Assembly (NCBI RefSeq): GCF_020966635.1
Contig: NZ_JAJKFQ010000011.1
Span: 496,001 to 560,000 of the forward strand
DNA length: 64,000 nucleotides
Source: Stieleria sp. JC731
Lineage (GTDB): Bacteria > Planctomycetota > Planctomycetia > Pirellulales > Pirellulaceae
Direction of reading: 5' to 3'
Shown: piece by piece, positions 1 through 8,928 of the stretch
How the letters are laid out: every line of letters starts with the position of its first letter
Numbering within the stretch: the first letter of the stretch is position 1
Position numbers and translations under genes: made by a program
Notes under the pieces: generated by a model
Seen by the model: the letters and a program-made list of their open reading frames with translations, nothing else
Databases searched by the model: none
Told to the model about the DNA's origin: nothing

Positions 1-386
1 ACTTGCTGCCACAAGGGATGGCAACGATCGCGACCGAGCACCACAAGCGAATGGTCGAGAAGCACCGTGAAAAGTTGCGTGCGATCGAATTGGAAAAGCT
101 CAAGAGCTACCGCGATCTGGCCGACGAACTAGGCAAGCAGTCGATCACGATCGAAGCCAATGCGAACGACGAAGGTCATTTGTACGGCAGCGTCGGACCT
201 CACGAAATCGTCGGTGCTTTGAAAGAAGCTGGCTTCAACATGGCCAACGATCAGATTCGCCTCGACGGTCCACTTCGTGAACTTGGTCTGTACACAGTGA
301 AGATTCACTTGCATAGCGAAGTCGACGCAAGCCTCAAGGTCTGGGTTGTTCCAACCGCAACCGAAGACGCACCTACCGCTGGCTAA
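1..386 (+). CDS. rplI: 50S ribosomal protein L9, 5' end cut by window edge
   Basis: C-terminal part of ribosomal protein L9, which binds 23S rRNA at the base of the L1 stalk and helps reading-frame maintenance. The frame starts at position 3, with bases 1-2 finishing a Tyr-like codon. The first visible residues LLPQGMA match the end of the conserved N-terminal L9 motif (ARNYLLPxGxA), so about 30 residues lie upstream of the window. A long charged linker helix (about residues 14-45) is followed by the compact C-terminal domain with SVGPHEIVGAL and IRLDGPLRELGLYTVKIHLH. The gene ends at TAA in front of two strong hairpins and a tRNA gene. In many bacteria rplI follows rpsF and ssb, which would be outside this window. 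Confidence 0.95.
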   Translation, partial: LLPQGMATIATEHHKRMVEKHREKLRAIELEKLKSYRDLADELGKQSITIEANANDEGHLYGSVGPHEIVGALKEAGFNMANDQIRLDGPLRELGLYTVKIHLHSEVDASLKVWVVPTATEDAPTAG

Positions 387-402
387 TCACTGGCGAAATA
401 CT

Positions 403-474
403 GACTCGCTCCATGAGATGGTGTGAGTCTTTGAGGCAATAGAAAGGTACATGCATGGCGATCTTGCCATGCAT
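403..474 (+). terminator. two consecutive hairpins downstream of rplI
   Basis: Two inverted repeats lie between rplI and the tRNA. The first spans 403-429, with arms starting GACTCGCT and ending GTGTGAGTC. The second is a perfect 9-bp pair ATGCATGGC / GCCATGCAT at 451-459 and 466-474 with a 6-nt loop. Neither is followed by a T run, so this is a likely 3' end or processing structure for the rplI transcript rather than a classical intrinsic terminator. Confidence 0.45.
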
Positions 475-496
475 CTTGTGCCAAATCAAATCACCA

Positions 497-578
497 GGGG
501 CTGTGGCGGAACTGGCAGACGCGCTGGATTTAGGTTCCAGTTTCTTCGGAAGTGCAGGTTCGACTCCTGTCAGCCCTA
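497..578 (+). tRNA. tRNA-Leu (anticodon UAG)
   Basis: An 82-nt class II tRNA folded by eye. The acceptor stem GGGGCTG (497-503) pairs with CAGCCCT (571-577), with one terminal G-U. The D arm contains TGGCGGAACTGGCAGACGC, typical of bacterial tRNA-Leu. The anticodon stem CTGGA (524-528) pairs with TCCAG (536-540) around loop TTTAGGT, giving anticodon UAG for CUN Leu codons. A short variable-arm hairpin with a TTCG loop follows (541-553). The T arm GCAGG-TTCGACT-CCTGT is at 554-570. The discriminator is A578, and CCA is not encoded. Confidence 0.95.
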
Positions 579-580
579 TC

Positions 581-612
581 GCCGCTTCTCTTCATTGAGA
601 AGCGGCTTTTTT
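581..612 (+). terminator. Rho-independent terminator of tRNA-Leu
   Basis: A perfect 10-bp stem GCCGCTTCTC (581-590) / GAGAAGCGGC (597-606), with a 6-nt loop, is followed directly by six T residues (607-612). It starts 2 nt after the tRNA discriminator base, so it should end the tRNA transcript. Confidence 0.9.
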
Positions 613-663
613 ATGCGCAAAGGATGCGGTTGTTACAGATTACTGATCTGGTCTCCGCATAAC

Positions 664-846
664 TCATTCCTCGACAACCGTCGGCGGTTCAATGACCCTT
701 GGTGTCGAGAATCGGAGGGCTGGCAGGAGCAAGAAGGTGGCCAACGCACCTAGGCCTATCAGCAAAAGCAAGAATCGCAGTGGGTTGAATCGGCGAGATT
801 GTTCCGAAGGCTTGCTCGGTGGCTCGTAAGGATTTGAGTTATTCAT
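664..846 (-). CDS. small single-pass membrane protein, unknown function
   Basis: A 60-residue protein. It opens with NNSNPYEPPSKP, a Pro-rich start common to many small planctomycete membrane proteins, then has basic residues (RRFNPLR) and one hydrophobic helix (about residues 24-44). The tail is short and acidic. I do not recognise a function. It sits alone on the minus strand between the tRNA-Leu terminator and the repeat patch at 980-1125. The composition looks like a genuine membrane protein, but the ORF is short and a chance ORF cannot be excluded. Confidence 0.55.
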   Translation of the reverse strand: MNNSNPYEPPSKPSEQSRRFNPLRFLLLLIGLGALATFLLLPALRFSTPRVIEPPTVVEE

Positions 847-979
847 GTCGCTAGTTTAGCGAGGTGAGAGAGCACTCGGGGCGAGCCAATCGGTTTGGTT
901 TCCTCGCCGGGTCGCCTCGTTTATTCCGAGCCTGCAAAGCTGAAGCGAATTGGGAGAATGGAAGAGCGGAGAAGGCGTC

Positions 980-1125
980 GAAGTTGAAGTTCGATAACCG
1001 TGGCTAACGCCATGCGGCTAATGGGGATGGAAGTTGAAGTTCGATAACCGTGGCTAACGCCATGCGGCTAATGGATGATGGAAGTTGAAGTTTGACAACC
1101 GTGGATAACGCTATGCGGCTGATGG
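980..1125. repeat. three tandem copies of a ~50-bp repeat
   Basis: Three direct copies start near 980, 1030 and 1081, each opening GAAGTTGAAGTT and carrying the core AACCGTGGCTAACGCCATG followed by CGGCTAATGG. Copies 1 and 2 are identical over about 45 bp; copy 3 has several substitutions. The core is one arm of the palindromic element found complete at 6860-6923 and twice at 36391-36545. The whole patch fills the gap between the small membrane protein and the end of the histidine kinase gene, and otherwise I see nothing coding between 847 and 1153. Confidence 0.85.
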
Positions 1126-1153
1126 AGGATGGAAATCCTGGAGGAGGCGTCGA

Positions 1154-3274
1154 CTAAGCGTTGCTTGGTGCTAGTTGTGGCGTAAGAGCGGCTTTTTCAG
1201 ACGACGGAAATATGAATCTGAATGTGGTACCCGTATGGGGTTCCGATTCTATTTCTATCTGTCCTCCAAGCATCTGGCAGGCCTCTTTTACCGCCGCCAT
1301 TCCCACGCCACGTCCGGATATCTCCGTGACTGTTTCTTTCGTGGACAAGCCGTCTGCAAGAATTGCATCGGCTAATTCGTCTTCGGTTTCGCAGGGCAGT
1401 CCAAGCATTTTGCAGCGGGCTGCAACTTTGACCCAGTTGATACCTCCGCCGTCGTCAGCGACTTCAAAAACGAATAAGTCTGAAGACTCTTGCGCTTTCA
1501 AATGGACGTGACCACTGGAGTCTTTTCCGAGCTGAGCTCGTTCATCAGCGGACTCAATCCCATGATCGATGGCGTTGCGTACCACGTGTACCACGGAACT
1601 CCAAAAAGCATTCCAGCCGTCGCATTGGGGTTGTCGGATATCTTCGGCGAGTACATCGACTTCCAAATGCTCCTTTCCTAAACGCTGAGCCAGCTGACGC
1701 GCACGTTCCGCGATTAGCTCTAGGCGTTTGCTGACCTTGTCCCAGCTCCATTGCCGCATCATCATCGCGAGATTTTCACTCGATTCGCCGTTTTCAGCGG
1801 CCTGCACCGCGGCGTCATAAGCTTTCTTGTCGATCGAGATTTGGTCGGCTCGTTCGATATCGATGATTGTTGAGATCCGGCCGCGGATCGATGTCCATTG
1901 AGCTGCGATTAGGTCTCGCTGTGTGTTGGTGCAACCACCATTTTCATCGCGTAATTCATTCTCCAGCTCATGAATCCATCGGGCGAATTGATGCATCCCG
2001 AAGAGACCACAGTTACCTTTGAGCGTATGGATCCAGCGACGTTGTTCCGCGTCGGATCCTTGTCCACAGGTAAGCTTCGAAACCAAGCGATCGGATTCTT
2101 TGACAAACTCGAGCAAGCTTTTGGGGTCACGAACGAAATGTGAGAAAATCGCCATCTGTTCGCGTTGTACTTCGCTGGCTCGTTCGGCCTCCAACTCGGA
2201 TGTGATATCAGTGCAGATGACCAAGATGTGTTCCAGCCGATCTCCCAGAAGAACCGGTCTGTAACCAAGTCGGAATTCTTTTCCGTCGTGGTGAAAACGG
2301 CTTGGCAGTTGATCGATCCCCAGTTCGATCGGCATCCAGTCGTAAGAGAGTTGTTCCCATCCGACTTCAAGGCTGTCTGCTAGGGTTTGATCATAACCTT
2401 GTAGCCAATCCCAGATCGTTTGGCCTGCCTCGGGTGGCTCAAACCAGTCACAAAATCGTGCCGACGGATCGTTGGCAAACGTGCCATCAAGGCGAACCAT
2501 GACCAATCCCTCTGCAACATTGTTGACGACCAACATTGCGGAGGCATGTGCGAGTTCGGCTTTCTCGCAGGCCTGCTCCGCAATCGCGGTCGCGGACTGC
2601 AGTTTCGTCGCTGAAACTTTTTGCGCGGCACCAAATGAAAGGGCTGCGGCGACGACTACGGTGATCAACCCCACTGCGATGATCAGCCGGTAGGTGCTCT
2701 CGAAGGCATCCGGAATGGGAGTGGTCGGAAACGGATAGTAGTCATCGAGGCAGTACAGTAGCACTATCGTCGCCAATGACACGCCGTACCAAAACAGACC
2801 CGAGCGGCAACCTCCGATCATCGTCGCGATCAGGGGTGCAAAGTAGAACCAGCATAGACCGGTCGCATTGATCCCGCCGGTTGTGAAGATCACCCCGGCG
2901 ACCCCGTAAAAGCACGTCATCGCCATCAAGTTGCCGGCGATCTTGGTCGATTCCGTCCACCGGAACATCAAGAATGCCAGTGGAGCGGTAAAGAAAGCTT
3001 GCCCGGGGGCCATTGCCGGTAAGGGCAACCCCATCGCAAGGTAGACCAATGAATAAGTCGACCCCGCGAAGAACACGATGATGGCGCTATTGATCGTAAG
3101 GCGACCGATGCGCAGCTTCTCGGCGTCACCTGTTCGGTAGGCGCTCGGTAGTGCCTGATCGACCCAGCGAACCACTCGTTCGCGTGCGCGGTGAAGGCAT
3201 GACAGGTTCAAGGTAGGAATCCTTAATTGGGGATTCCCAACCCTAGCCCATCGGCTACTCCGCGATGTTGGCAC
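1154..3274 (-). CDS. membrane-bound PAS/HPt histidine kinase of CheA type
   Basis: A 706-residue sensor. Residues ~60-215 form about six hydrophobic helices, a membrane sensor region. Residues ~240-360 look like a PAS fold (NVAEGLVMV, then ILVICTDIT). Residues ~375-475 form an HPt domain with the phospho-acceptor motif HTLKGN (His416). Residues ~555-690 form a CheA-like HATPase with N box HVVRNAIDH (563-571), G1 box DDGGG (607-611) and G2 box GRGVGM (654-659). There is no DHp dimerisation helix, CheW domain or receiver, so it resembles a chemotaxis-type kinase stripped to HPt plus ATPase. No response regulator gene lies next to it. The start could be further in, since the first ~55 residues are not conserved-looking. 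Confidence 0.85.
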   Translation of the reverse strand: MPTSRSSRWARVGNPQLRIPTLNLSCLHRARERVVRWVDQALPSAYRTGDAEKLRIGRLTINSAIIVFFAGSTYSLVYLAMGLPLPAMAPGQAFFTAPLAFLMFRWTESTKIAGNLMAMTCFYGVAGVIFTTGGINATGLCWFYFAPLIATMIGGCRSGLFWYGVSLATIVLLYCLDDYYPFPTTPIPDAFESTYRLIIAVGLITVVVAAALSFGAAQKVSATKLQSATAIAEQACEKAELAHASAMLVVNNVAEGLVMVRLDGTFANDPSARFCDWFEPPEAGQTIWDWLQGYDQTLADSLEVGWEQLSYDWMPIELGIDQLPSRFHHDGKEFRLGYRPVLLGDRLEHILVICTDITSELEAERASEVQREQMAIFSHFVRDPKSLLEFVKESDRLVSKLTCGQGSDAEQRRWIHTLKGNCGLFGMHQFARWIHELENELRDENGGCTNTQRDLIAAQWTSIRGRISTIIDIERADQISIDKKAYDAAVQAAENGESSENLAMMMRQWSWDKVSKRLELIAERARQLAQRLGKEHLEVDVLAEDIRQPQCDGWNAFWSSVVHVVRNAIDHGIESADERAQLGKDSSGHVHLKAQESSDLFVFEVADDGGGINWVKVAARCKMLGLPCETEDELADAILADGLSTKETVTEISGRGVGMAAVKEACQMLGGQIEIESEPHTGTTFRFIFPSSEKAALTPQLAPSNA

Positions 3275-3377
3275 TTTTCCCGATTTATTTAGGGCTATCC
3301 CTATAAGGATGTCCGTTTGTGATCAGGTCACAAGAGACGGTCCGTACTCGAACGGCGTTTAACGCGATCGCTTCGGA

Positions 3378-4517
3378 TTACTCGCTTGCCAAATCGACGT
3401 GATCTTCGAGCCACGCGAATCTGGCTAGGATTTCTAGCATCCCGCCGTGCTCGACCAGGCTGCGGACTTCACCACGGCGGGCGAATAGACCCTGTTCGGT
3501 TTTATGACGACGCAGCGTATTGTCGAGGCATCGCTTGAACGCGCGAACGTACTTCAAATCGGAATTGTGTTTGAGCAGATGCTGATAGGCTCGTAGTAGA
3601 ACCGCGTTGAACCAGTAGTCGTCGCGGAAGCGATCGCGTCCGTAAAAATACTCCAACGAGCTTTCGGCAATTGCATTGGCCTCGTTTAGATACTTTGCTT
3701 CGCCGGTGATCTCATACAGGTACAGATTCGATTGAAGCATCGTACCGGTGTTGTAGGAGAAGATCGCCTTGTTGATGCTGCCATCTTTGGGGCTGATGTT
3801 GTCGTAGTACAGCTTTGATGGAGTCTGCAGAGTTTTGTTGGTCCAATCGTAAATCTTTAGAGCCGAATCGAGATACTTTTCATCCTTGGTCGCCAAATAC
3901 ATCTGCAAAGCGACCAAGACTCCCGGACCGTTGGAGCATGCATTCTTGGTTTCTTTTGAAATGTCCTTCCAGTAGATCCCTCCGCCGAGCACATCATCGT
4001 AGCCACCCATCATGAAGTCATACATTGACTTTCCTAGGCTTAGGTACGATTCCTTGCCCGTACGTTCGTATGCGTCCAAAGCGGTGATGCCGATCCATTG
4101 GTTGTCGTCGTAATATCGTTCGCCTGGTTTCAGAGCCATGAGGTAGTCTGAGTACCCAGCCACTGGCGGAGCCGGATCCCAGTATGGATCCATGCTCTCG
4201 ATCATCGCATCGACTAGCTTTGACTTAGGATCAACTTTTTCAATCTCATTGACCGCTTGGAACATCGCGCACAAAGACCAGATATAGGTGTACTCGCGAA
4301 GGTAGCCGTCCTTTCGTTCACGCTTGTTCGGGTCGACGACCAGTAGGTAGTTGCCAGATGTCTGATCGACAAAGTGCTTCTGGATTGCCGCCTGAAGCGA
4401 CTTCATTTCTTGTTTGTAGAACTCGTTCTTATTTGAGTCGGAATCCTGCGCAAATGCAGGCACAAAGGGCTGGATGCAGATCAGCAGGAACGCGAGGCAG
4501 GTAATCTTTTTTGTCAT
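3378..4517 (-). CDS. secreted glycoside hydrolase family 76 (alpha-1,6-mannanase-like)
   Basis: 379 residues from the ATG at 4517. This start gives a clean signal peptide (MTKKITCLAFLLICIQPF, cleavage near AFAQ). A longer frame reaches 4706, but its first 63 residues are non-hydrophobic and unlikely. The body is an (alpha/alpha)6-type repeat of helices with YDDNQWIGI at ~136-144, the paired-Asp active-site motif expected of GH76 endo-alpha-1,6-mannanases, followed by GGGIYWKD and NTGTMLQSNLYLYE. It is predicted to be exported and to cut alpha-1,6-mannan-like chains of algal or fungal origin. It stands alone on the minus strand. Confidence 0.8.
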   Translation of the reverse strand: MTKKITCLAFLLICIQPFVPAFAQDSDSNKNEFYKQEMKSLQAAIQKHFVDQTSGNYLLVVDPNKRERKDGYLREYTYIWSLCAMFQAVNEIEKVDPKSKLVDAMIESMDPYWDPAPPVAGYSDYLMALKPGERYYDDNQWIGITALDAYERTGKESYLSLGKSMYDFMMGGYDDVLGGGIYWKDISKETKNACSNGPGVLVALQMYLATKDEKYLDSALKIYDWTNKTLQTPSKLYYDNISPKDGSINKAIFSYNTGTMLQSNLYLYEITGEAKYLNEANAIAESSLEYFYGRDRFRDDYWFNAVLLRAYQHLLKHNSDLKYVRAFKRCLDNTLRRHKTEQGLFARRGEVRSLVEHGGMLEILARFAWLEDHVDLASE

Positions 4518-4969
4518 CGTTAACTGAGGAAGTGTAGGTAGGAGCCCGTCGTATGGGGCACGAGACAGAGACGATTTTGTAAGCGGTGATGACTGATTTT
4601 TCTTTGCGAACGCTTCCCTAACTTTTAAAAAGTACCGAGATATCGACACGTCTTTTAGTGGTCTAGATCCCCCCGCCCAACTCGTGTCGAACATGCGTTT
4701 CGACAAGAAGCTGGCTTAATGGCGGCTCTGACTACCTGGAGGCTGCTTTCGTGCCGGTATACCGATCACAAGAGGCTTCAAAGTTGGCCATGCCCGAATG
4801 GCGAATCGCGGAGGTTGATTTTGTGCTGGGCAAGCGTTTCTTGTGCCCGCATTTACCATGCAAGCTAGGTTTGAACGAGGCTGCGCGGATCAGCCAATGG
4901 GGTGCTTCGGACTGGCACGATTAGGTCGGATGCACTTTGGAACGTCGTCAGTTTGTAGCGAATAGTCCG
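4518..4969. other. intergenic region, nothing recognised
   Basis: A divergent gap between the GH76 gene (minus) and the unknown membrane protein (plus). It must hold both promoters, but I cannot identify convincing -35/-10 elements, a repeat or an RNA. The only ORF is the N-terminal extension of the GH76 frame. Confidence 0.5.
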
Positions 4970-6715
4970 ATGAAGTATGCACTTGTCATCACCGGTGTAC
5001 TGGCTGGGCTAGTACTCGCCGCTCCGGGTTTGGTTGTGATCGGATATTTATTTCTGATCATTCCGGGGCTAGTCCTGACCTATGTGCCGACCGTTTTCGT
5101 GTATCTACTGACGACAGCGATCATTCGTCGGCTGCTACCTGTAGAAACATCCGCTCGGTCGACGCTAATCGCGATTGGCATCGCAATCTTGCTCGGTTGG
5201 GCAGCCATGCAGCCCTCGCGATATGTGGCGAAGCAGGAATATGAACGACAGTGCTCGCCTGATGTGATACCTGTCGAACCAATCAAGCTCCATGGGCATG
5301 TTCGACTGGAGTTGCCCAATCGGCGAAGGACACTTGATTGCGACTACCTGTGCACTGCACTTCTCGATTTGCCCGAGGTTAAATCTGTGACAGTGGCAAC
5401 AGGAAAGGAAGCCGCAGCGTCTAAGCCCAATACCATTGCGTACTCACTTACGACCGAAGCTGCCAACTCACCTGCCGGTTTGTATCCAATCGACCCAGGC
5501 CAGATAGTACGAGAGTACCCGCCGCTGGCAAAAAAGCACGGCGGCCGTGAACTGATTGTTTCGATGAAAGCTGTGAAAGCAGAATGGGCGATGCGGCTAT
5601 GTGGAAGCGAGCGGCTGCGCGAAGTCAGCCCGGTCGAGGCGAGCCAAGCTGACTGGGTCATTCGCTTGGACGAGCGAACCGAGGGGCGGCGACTCAAGAT
5701 CCGAAAGGTTGCGATCACTGATGGTGCTGGCGCTGATCGTTTTCGCAAGAGTTATCGAAAGCAAGCGATACCAGCTCAGTTCTTTCATTTCGATTTCGAT
5801 GCGAATCTCTTTTCCGGTGGTCTTTCCAATGCGAAGTTCTATATCGCTCGGCAGCGTTTGGAATCAGGTTCGTCAGCCCTGCAACTTGAGCCATCGCTTC
5901 TGTCAGCCATCGAACTGAACCTGCCAATATGTGATCCCAATGCAATCGATTCGCTTCGTGAACAGGTTGTACGAACGCTGGATAATCCGAACGCGACTGT
6001 AGTTCAGTTGGATCTTGCGAAGCAGTTCTTGGGGATGTTCTGGTTCAATGCCAAGGATTCTGATCACGGTTTGATCGAAAGGATCGTGGCGGACGAGCGA
6101 ATTCTTGCGATCGATGAACAAATTAAAAACGTCTTCTCAAGCCAGAAGACTCCGGTCGAAATGCAAGATGCCTACGCAAAGCGGATCGTGATGGAACACA
6201 CATCGGTTAGCTTGCGGAATTTCCTTGCCGAGCGACTCGCTGGTTTCCCAGCAGGCACTTTTTCAAAGCCGACAGCGGAACAACGAATAATTTGGAAAAC
6301 ACCTGACCTTTATCAACAAGCCGCACCGTTCATCGTTGGACTTGCCGATATCGATCCAGAACAATCGCTACCGATTTTGAACGCGGTCTTGGATGACGCA
6401 CTTGGATTGGAGGATCGGTTGCAGCGACGCCGCGTGATGCAAGGCATCTGTGATGCCATGGTTCGGATGGGGCCAAATGCGAAGTCCTTGGAGCCGAGAA
6501 TCCGTGAACTATTCCTGCGCCGTCCTTCGCCAATCATGACAAGATCCAAGCAAGCCGATCAGTGGCGATTCGCGATCGCCCGAACCGGGGTCAGTATCGA
6601 AAACCTGCCTTTCTTCCCGAACCAGTCCGAGCATGTTGTCCGGCAGATCAGTCGCCGCATTACAAGCAAGCTCGATCGGTATCGCCAAGAACGCACCGAG
6701 GAGAACGAGTCGTAG
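4970..6715 (+). CDS. membrane-anchored protein of unknown function
   Basis: 581 residues from ATG 4970; a TTG at 4937 would add 11 residues. Residues ~1-85 hold two to three hydrophobic helices (ALVITGVLAGLVLAAPG; IGIAILLGWAAM), so the rest is probably on one side of the membrane. The remainder is soluble, without recognisable catalytic motifs. The last ~150 residues are helix-rich with evenly spaced Leu/Ile (for example DPEQSLPILNAVLDDAL), suggestive of a HEAT-like arrangement. I do not recognise a family. It is a single-gene unit ending 144 bp before a palindromic repeat. Confidence 0.75.
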   Translation: MKYALVITGVLAGLVLAAPGLVVIGYLFLIIPGLVLTYVPTVFVYLLTTAIIRRLLPVETSARSTLIAIGIAILLGWAAMQPSRYVAKQEYERQCSPDVIPVEPIKLHGHVRLELPNRRRTLDCDYLCTALLDLPEVKSVTVATGKEAAASKPNTIAYSLTTEAANSPAGLYPIDPGQIVREYPPLAKKHGGRELIVSMKAVKAEWAMRLCGSERLREVSPVEASQADWVIRLDERTEGRRLKIRKVAITDGAGADRFRKSYRKQAIPAQFFHFDFDANLFSGGLSNAKFYIARQRLESGSSALQLEPSLLSAIELNLPICDPNAIDSLREQVVRTLDNPNATVVQLDLAKQFLGMFWFNAKDSDHGLIERIVADERILAIDEQIKNVFSSQKTPVEMQDAYAKRIVMEHTSVSLRNFLAERLAGFPAGTFSKPTAEQRIIWKTPDLYQQAAPFIVGLADIDPEQSLPILNAVLDDALGLEDRLQRRRVMQGICDAMVRMGPNAKSLEPRIRELFLRRPSPIMTRSKQADQWRFAIARTGVSIENLPFFPNQSEHVVRQISRRITSKLDRYRQERTEENES

Positions 6716-6859
6716 CGGATTGCGTCGGAGGTTGTTGATTGGATGTGCGAGCATGTCCAAATCGATGAAGCCTGCCTATTGTCTCCCGTTTTGTATTTGA
6801 GACTGTCATCAATCGAGGCAGTCGCCAAGGTTTGTGCATTGTTCCAACTCGATTTTAGG

Positions 6860-6923
6860 ATTAGCCGTATGGCGTTAGCCACGGTTTCAGTGCAATAACC
6901 GGGTCTATCGCCCGTCGGCTGAT
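6860..6923. repeat. palindromic intergenic repeat (hairpin element)
   Basis: An imperfect inverted repeat of about 64 bp. The left arm ATTAGCCGTATGGCGTTAGC (6860-6879) continues to CACGGTT. The right arm runs from AATAACCG (6894) to CGTCGGCTGAT (6923). The arms pair over most of their length with a short loop. The left arm matches the core repeated at 980-1125 and 36391-36545. It is the only notable object in the 375-bp gap between the unknown membrane protein and the FKBP gene. Confidence 0.75.
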
Positions 6924-7090
6924 GACCCGAACCCGTATTTTCATATGGAACGAGGCACTGGTCGCTGCTCGGCGAAGAATGGCTTTCGGCGGATTGGCTG
7001 ATTCGCTACCCTGCCCTTTCGCTACAGTGAAGCAGGAATTGCGCGCACGCCACGGATCAGTTGTGCAGGATGCCAATTAGGAGCTTGGAA

Positions 7091-7648
7091 ATGACGATGA
7101 AAAATCGGTTGCTATTGTGTGTTTTGGGCTGCGCATTGATCACGACGGGATGTCGTTCAGCCGCGAAACGTAGCGACGAAATTCCGTCCGAGTTTCTGTC
7201 TGCTGACGTTGCAGAGACTCCTGCGGCCCCAGCACCGTGGAATAGCGTCACATTTTTCGATAGGCCGGATTTTCAAACGGGTACCGGACCGGTCGACGCA
7301 GGGGAAAAGCCAGAGTTTATTGCGACCGATTCGGGATTGCGTTACCGTGTCCTTAGAGCGACCGACAGAAAGAAGCCAACCGCTGGCAGTACCGTCACCG
7401 TCAATTATCGTGGTTGGCTGCATAGCGGCAAAGTCTTTGACAGCTCTTATGAGCGTGGCAAGCCAACAACATTTCCATTGGGGAATGTTATCGCCGGTTG
7501 GACCGAGGGCATGCAATTGGTTGGTGAAGGCGGCATGATCGAACTTTGGATCCCATCAAAATTGGGGTATGGCGAAGGCGGTTCACCGGGATCGATCCCT
7601 CCGCATTCGCATCTGCACTTCATCGTCGAACTCGTCGACGTCCAGTAG
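7091..7648 (+). CDS. FKBP-type peptidyl-prolyl isomerase, lipoprotein
   Basis: 185 residues from ATG 7091, chosen because AGGAG at 7079-7083 sits at proper spacing; a longer GTG frame begins at 7061. The lipoprotein signal MTMKNRLLLCVLGCALITTGC ends in a lipobox (ITTGC) before a flexible linker. The FKBP domain occupies ~85-185: GSTVTVNYRGWLHSGKVFDSS, PTTFPLGNVIAGWTEGMQLV, and IPSKLGYGEGG with PPHSHLHFIVELVDV, all standard FKBP signature segments. It should catalyse cis-trans isomerisation of Xaa-Pro bonds in the periplasm, anchored by lipid, aiding folding of exported proteins. Confidence 0.92.
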   Translation: MTMKNRLLLCVLGCALITTGCRSAAKRSDEIPSEFLSADVAETPAAPAPWNSVTFFDRPDFQTGTGPVDAGEKPEFIATDSGLRYRVLRATDRKKPTAGSTVTVNYRGWLHSGKVFDSSYERGKPTTFPLGNVIAGWTEGMQLVGEGGMIELWIPSKLGYGEGGSPGSIPPHSHLHFIVELVDVQ

Positions 7649-7807
7649 TTAGCTGAACCTTCTTTTGGTTGCGCTTTGCAGCGATCGTGCCCTGGCATGG
7701 CGTGACCGCTTGGAACTGGTTTCTATCGCGATTTAACCTTCGCTGAATTTTCAGAAACCCGGTCGCAAAGATTCGCCGTGTGGCAGAATCGGTCTACCCG
7801 ATTGTGC

Positions 7808-8566
7808 TCAACGTTTTCTTCGTCGAGCTACCAGCAGCAGCGAAGTGAAACCAAGTAGCGAAGCGGCGGACGGTTCGGGGATGGCACGAACCATCAATCC
7901 TGTCAGATGGGACCGCTGTGCCGCGTCAATGGCGATTCGCAAATCTTGAGTGGTCGCATCGGCTGTAAAGTTGCCGATGACAAAGTTTCCGAATCCGTTG
8001 GCTCCACGTCCCGGAAGCGTCACCACGCTCTCGGTCGATTCATTGTCGCCAAAGATGGCGGTCCGAGGATCAAGCCAAGTCCGTTCGTCGGTGTACCACA
8101 GTTGGATCAAGTAATTCTGGCCAGCGGTCAATCCTTGGATCGGGTAGACCGCGTTTGTGTTCGTCCCCGACAGGCCTGTGTTCGCAGTGTTTGTCGCGTT
8201 GGATGTGTTCACGAACGCGACATGATTTAGAAATACGTCGTAGTCTGCATCGCCGGTGGTACGTCCTTCGGGAAGCGACAGTGAACGTTGATCGTCGATT
8301 GCCGATGCTCCGAGAAACTGATCGTAATCGAGAGATTGGAATGTGATGCCATCGAGGACCACTGATCCGGGGCGTCGCGAGCTGCTATTGAGTTGGCTCT
8401 GACCATTGATTGCCAGGATGACTTCACCACCGTCGACGATGTCATCGGCAGCACTGGTCGTCGTCGCTTGGACGGCTCCCCAGGTAATGACCGCAGCGGT
8501 GGAAGAATCGGGAAAACAAGAAACTCCGATCGCAAAGATCGCGATTGAATAGAAAACCTGTCGCAT
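7808..8566 (-). CDS. PEP-CTERM sorted exported protein
   Basis: 252 residues from the ATG at 8566, which starts directly at a signal peptide (MRQVFYSIAIFAIGVSC); an upstream ATG at 8623 adds 19 residues. The mature part is beta-rich, Thr/Asn/Ser-rich and has no catalytic motif. The C terminus is a complete PEP-CTERM signal: IPEPSA, a hydrophobic stretch (LLGFTSLLLVA) and a basic tail RRRKR. Proteins of this class are processed by an exosortase in exopolysaccharide-producing bacteria. No exosortase gene is in the window. Confidence 0.85.
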   Translation of the reverse strand: MRQVFYSIAIFAIGVSCFPDSSTAAVITWGAVQATTTSAADDIVDGGEVILAINGQSQLNSSSRRPGSVVLDGITFQSLDYDQFLGASAIDDQRSLSLPEGRTTGDADYDVFLNHVAFVNTSNATNTANTGLSGTNTNAVYPIQGLTAGQNYLIQLWYTDERTWLDPRTAIFGDNESTESVVTLPGRGANGFGNFVIGNFTADATTQDLRIAIDAAQRSHLTGLMVRAIPEPSAASLLGFTSLLLVARRRKR

Positions 8567-8928
8567 CAGAAGAACCAAATCATGGGGAACTGACAAAGGA
8601 ATGTCGCGCGTCCAATCGAACAAACGCTGAAGAGGTGATGCCGATTGTAAGCCCCCCCGCCAGGGCTTGTGTGGAGGCAGGTGTTCAAACGTCGCCTTTT
8701 GTCAGTTTTTCGCAGTTCTAAGCCTCTTCAATGATTTTTGCCCACGGGTCTACAGAGACTGCGATTTGTCCCTATTGGTAGCGATGAGGTGGCATCAACG
8801 CGACAGGGAATGAGTTGGAATTCTTCTGTTGTTGAAATTGAGTGTCGGTCGAAATTAGCTTTTTCGACGCTGAGGATCCGCATGGATACACGTGGATATT
8901 GAACATCTATTACGGGACAACCGCTTGC
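8567..8928. other. intergenic region, nothing recognised
   Basis: This gap lies between two minus-strand genes, downstream of the GH5-like gene and upstream of the PEP-CTERM gene. I see no ORF, repeat, T-tailed hairpin or RNA fold I can support. A run of eight C residues in the strand given (about 8649-8658, interrupted) is the only compositional oddity. Confidence 0.45.

Noticed and set aside
451-753. 100-codon plus-strand ORF crossing the tRNA-Leu gene
   Set aside because: It runs through the tRNA and its terminator; not a plausible protein gene.
980-1125. CRISPR-like array
   Set aside because: Copies sit nearly end to end (period 50-51 bp), with no distinct spacers, and the repeat core also occurs elsewhere as hairpins.
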